A stretch of 64,000 bases of DNA from Streptomyces barringtoniae (GTDB taxonomy: Bacteria > Actinomycetota > Actinomycetes > Streptomycetales > Streptomycetaceae), in contig NZ_JAJHNP010000006.1 of NCBI RefSeq assembly GCF_020819595.1, positions 417,131 to 481,130 of the forward strand, written 5' to 3'. The stretch's first letter is position 1. Every line of letters starts with the position of its first letter. Positions 61,582 to 64,000 of the stretch are shown piece by piece. The notes under the pieces were generated by a model, which saw nothing but the letters and a program-made list of their open reading frames with translations, was not told the origin of the DNA and did no database searches. Both the position numbers and the translations under genes were made by a program.

Positions 61582-63885
61582 ATGCCCCTCGCGAATGGAA
61601 GCACTTCGCCGAAAATAAGCGTGGTCGTCCCCGTTTATAAAGTTCAGGGGTATCTGCGCGCGTGCTTGGACTCCATTCTCTCCCAGTCCTTCGAGGACTT
61701 CGAGATCGTCGCCATCGACGACCACTCTCCCGACTCCTGCGGGCGCATACTCGACGAATACGCCGCACTGGACGATCGCGTCATACCCGTGCACTTCGAG
61801 GAGAACCGGGGCATCGGAAAGGCACGGGACGCCGGTGCGCTGAAGGCCCGCGGCGAGTACATCCTGTTCCTCGACAGTGACGACACCCTCGCCGACGGCG
61901 CACTGCAGGCGATAGCCGACCGCCTCGAGGCCACGGACAACCCGGACATCCTGCTGCTCAACCACGTCCGCACCTACTGGAACAACCGGGTCCAGGCGAG
62001 CGCTGCCGGCGAGATGCTCGCCGAGGCCGGCACGGACGTCTTCACGGCGCTGGAGCGGCCCGAGTACCTCAACATGTTCGCCGTGGTGTGGAACCGCGCC
62101 TACCGCCGCGAGTTCTACGTCGACGACCACAACTTCACCTTCACCGACGGCATCTACGAGGATGCCCTCATGGTCTACAAGACCATGCTGACCGCCGAGC
62201 GCATCGCCGCCACCGACCACGTCTGCGTCGAGTACCGCCAGCGCCGCCAGGGCAACTCCATGCGCACGCCCGGCCGCAAGCACTTCGGGATCTTCGAGCA
62301 GTACGCGCGCCTCTTCGAGTTCCTCGACGAGCGCCCCCACCTGGAGCCGGTCCGGGCCCTGCTGTTCGAGCGCGCGGCCAGCCACTACCTGTTCACCCTG
62401 GCCCGCGAGGACCGCATCGTCCCCAAGGACCGCGCGGAGTTCTTCAAGCTCTCGGCCGCCAACTACAAGCGCTTCAAGCCCAAGGGCTTCGTCGTTCCGG
62501 AGGGCACGCAGGGCACCAGGTTCCAGCTGCTGGAGCGCGGCTCCTACACGGCGTACGCGGCGGTGATGGCCGCCAGCAACACCCGGCGCCAGGTGATCCA
62601 GCGGGCCGCCAAGGTCAAGACCAAGCTCGGCAAGACCGCCTACAACCGCCTGTACCAGCTGCACCTGCGCCGCCCCGTCGACGAGAACCTCGCGGTCTAC
62701 GCCGCCTACTGGAACCGGGGTGTGGCCTGCAACCCGGCGGCCGTGTACCACAAGGCCAAGGAGCTGGCCCCGAACGTCCACGGCGTCTGGATCGTCAAGA
62801 AGGACGCGGTGGACACCGTCCCCGAGGGAATCGACTACGTGGTCGCCAACTCGCCGCGCTACTGGGAGGTCATGGCCCGGGCCAAGTACCTCATCAACAA
62901 CGTCAACTTCCCGAACAACTTCGTGAAGCGGCCGGAACAGGTCCACCTGCAGACCCACCACGGCACCCCCCTCAAGCAGATGGGCATCGACCAGCAGAGG
63001 TTCCCGGCGGCCGCCAAGAACATGAGCTTCGCCAAGATGCTGGAGCGGGCGGACAAGTGGGACCTCAGCCTCACCTCCAACCAGCACTCCACCGAGATCT
63101 GGGAGCGGGTCTACCCCTGCGCCTTCGAGGCGGTCGAGTACGGCTACCCGCGCAACGACGTCTACTTCCGCAGCACCGCCGAGGACGTCCAGCGGATCCG
63201 GCGTGAGCTCGGCATCGAGGAGGGCAAGACCGCCATCCTCTACTGCCCGACCGTGCGCGACTACCAGAAGGGCTATGTGCCCCGCATCGACCTGGAGCGC
63301 TTCTGCCGCGAACTCGGGCCCGACCACGTGGTCCTGGTCCGCACCCACTACTTCTACGGTGCCGACCCCCGGCTGGAGGCCCTTCAGGAGCGCGGGCTGA
63401 TCAAGGACGTGTCGAAGTACCCGGTGGTGGAGGACCTCTGCCTGGCCGCCGACGCGCTGATCACCGACTACTCGTCCATCATGTTCGACTACGCGTGCCT
63501 GGACCGCCCGATCGTCACCTACGCGGACGACTGGGAGGTCTACCGCAAGGCCCGCGGTGTCTACTTCGACATCCTCTCCGGCCGGCCGGGCGAGACCCCC
63601 GGCGCGACCGCCACCTCCGAGGACGAGCTGATCTCGGTCTTCCGCTCCGGCGCCTGGAACAGCGACGAGGCCGCCGAGCTGCGGGCCGCGTTCCGGAAGC
63701 GGTTCGTGCAGTTCGACGACGGGAACGCGGCGGAGCGCGTGGTGCGCCGTCTCTTCCTGGGCGAGGAGCCCGCCCCCGCGGTGCTGCCCTTGGCCGAGCG
63801 GACCCCGGCGCCCGCGCCGGCCGCCATCGCCATGGCGCACATCCCGCGGCAGCCGACCGGTGAGCGCGGTCTGATCGGCGCCTGA
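61582..63885 (+). CDS. Bifunctional GT2 glycosyltransferase / CDP-glycerol glycerophosphotransferase (TagF-like)
   Basis: 767 residues. The N-terminal GT2 domain (residues 10-250) has ISVVVPVYKVQGYLRACLDS and the DxD-type DSD at 98-100. The C-terminal Glyphos_transf domain (about 400-720) has LQTHHGTPLKQMG (His459 region) and ALITDYSSIMFDYACLDRPIV near 625-645. The pairing suits synthesis of a sugar- and glycerol-phosphate-containing wall polymer (wall teichoic acid or polydiglycosylphosphate). ATG 61582 has AGGAG eight bases upstream. The neighbourhood (LCP, SCO2584-like, galU) supports an envelope polymer role. Confidence 0.9.
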   Translation: MPLANGSTSPKISVVVPVYKVQGYLRACLDSILSQSFEDFEIVAIDDHSPDSCGRILDEYAALDDRVIPVHFEENRGIGKARDAGALKARGEYILFLDSDDTLADGALQAIADRLEATDNPDILLLNHVRTYWNNRVQASAAGEMLAEAGTDVFTALERPEYLNMFAVVWNRAYRREFYVDDHNFTFTDGIYEDALMVYKTMLTAERIAATDHVCVEYRQRRQGNSMRTPGRKHFGIFEQYARLFEFLDERPHLEPVRALLFERAASHYLFTLAREDRIVPKDRAEFFKLSAANYKRFKPKGFVVPEGTQGTRFQLLERGSYTAYAAVMAASNTRRQVIQRAAKVKTKLGKTAYNRLYQLHLRRPVDENLAVYAAYWNRGVACNPAAVYHKAKELAPNVHGVWIVKKDAVDTVPEGIDYVVANSPRYWEVMARAKYLINNVNFPNNFVKRPEQVHLQTHHGTPLKQMGIDQQRFPAAAKNMSFAKMLERADKWDLSLTSNQHSTEIWERVYPCAFEAVEYGYPRNDVYFRSTAEDVQRIRRELGIEEGKTAILYCPTVRDYQKGYVPRIDLERFCRELGPDHVVLVRTHYFYGADPRLEALQERGLIKDVSKYPVVEDLCLAADALITDYSSIMFDYACLDRPIVTYADDWEVYRKARGVYFDILSGRPGETPGATATSEDELISVFRSGAWNSDEAAELRAAFRKRFVQFDDGNAAERVVRRLFLGEEPAPAVLPLAERTPAPAPAAIAMAHIPRQPTGERGLIGA

Positions 63886-63886
63886 C

Positions 63887-64000
63887 ATGGACAACAAGAA
63901 GGACGAGCACCCCATGGTTCCCCGCCCCGCCCTGCGCAAGGCCGTCATTCCCGCGGCGGGCCTCGGTACCCGGTTCCTGCCGGCGACCAAGGCCACTCCG
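63887..64000 (+). CDS. galU: UTP-glucose-1-phosphate uridylyltransferase (partial, 3' end outside window)
   Basis: The first 38 residues contain the nucleotide-binding signature KAVIPAAGLGTRFLPATKATP (cited by motif, residues ~18-38), diagnostic for GalU. It makes UDP-glucose for wall and storage polymers. ATG 63887 is one base after the preceding stop; ATG 63914 is an alternative with AAGGA-type pairing upstream. It follows the TagF-like gene immediately and is probably co-transcribed with it. Confidence 0.9.
   Translation, partial: MDNKKDEHPMVPRPALRKAVIPAAGLGTRFLPATKATP

Overview
The window is a high-GC chromosomal segment with the codon bias, GTG starts, four-base stop/start overlaps and gene order of a Streptomyces core chromosome. 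It carries about 62 protein genes (two cut by the window ends, one frameshifted), two identical tRNA-Ala(GGC) genes, and many hairpin terminators. No insertion sequence, prophage, CRISPR array or secondary-metabolite cluster was seen. Product calls are from reading the translated frames and recalling family motifs; no database search was run.

Layout. 1-3560: an XRE/MmyB-type regulator divergent from a DHA2-type efflux pump, then an MccF-like S66 peptidase and a YjbR protein. 3557-6460: CorC/HlyC, YbeY and PhoH. 6567-10055: a PfkB kinase and a D-glucarate pathway pair (gudD, kdgD), divergent from a second MFS transporter. 11460-16994: an adenine-type deaminase, RNase Z, a HIT protein and a tricorn-like protease. 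17041-22268: a lipoprotein, a VOC protein, rsmE, nitronate monooxygenase, and dnaJ-hrcA under a CIRCE operator. 22355-29819: an MBL-fold protein, DUF3097, Uma2, hemW, a three-domain PP2C/SpoIIE phosphatase and an acyl-CoA ligase. 30018-34510: lepA, rpsT and holA, with a 0.75-kb repeat array between rpsT and holA. 34598-41640: a small acidic protein, arylamine N-acetyltransferase, comEC-comEA, DegV and a membrane protein.

41699-48031: leuS with a leucine leader-peptide attenuator, divergent from a two-gene redox unit. That unit pairs a membrane cytochrome, whose histidine spacing fits the NOX/ferric-reductase bis-heme core, with a NuoF-like flavo-Fe-S protein fused to a ferredoxin. 48063-50386: two tRNA-Ala copies bracket a frameshifted GT87 mannosyltransferase and two very small zinc-ribbon proteins, one of only 57 residues.

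50480-64000: a cell-envelope and sporulation neighbourhood. It holds a GpgP-like phosphatase, rsfS, a divergent LCP protein (pdtA-like), nadD, two tiny membrane proteins, an M48 protease, the SCO2583/SCO2584-type pair, proA, a small conserved protein and proB. It ends with a gene remnant, a TagF-like glycosyltransferase/glycerophosphotransferase behind an iron-box-like dyad, and the start of galU. The LCP, TagF-like, SCO2584-like and GalU proteins fit together as wall-glycopolymer and spore-wall functions.
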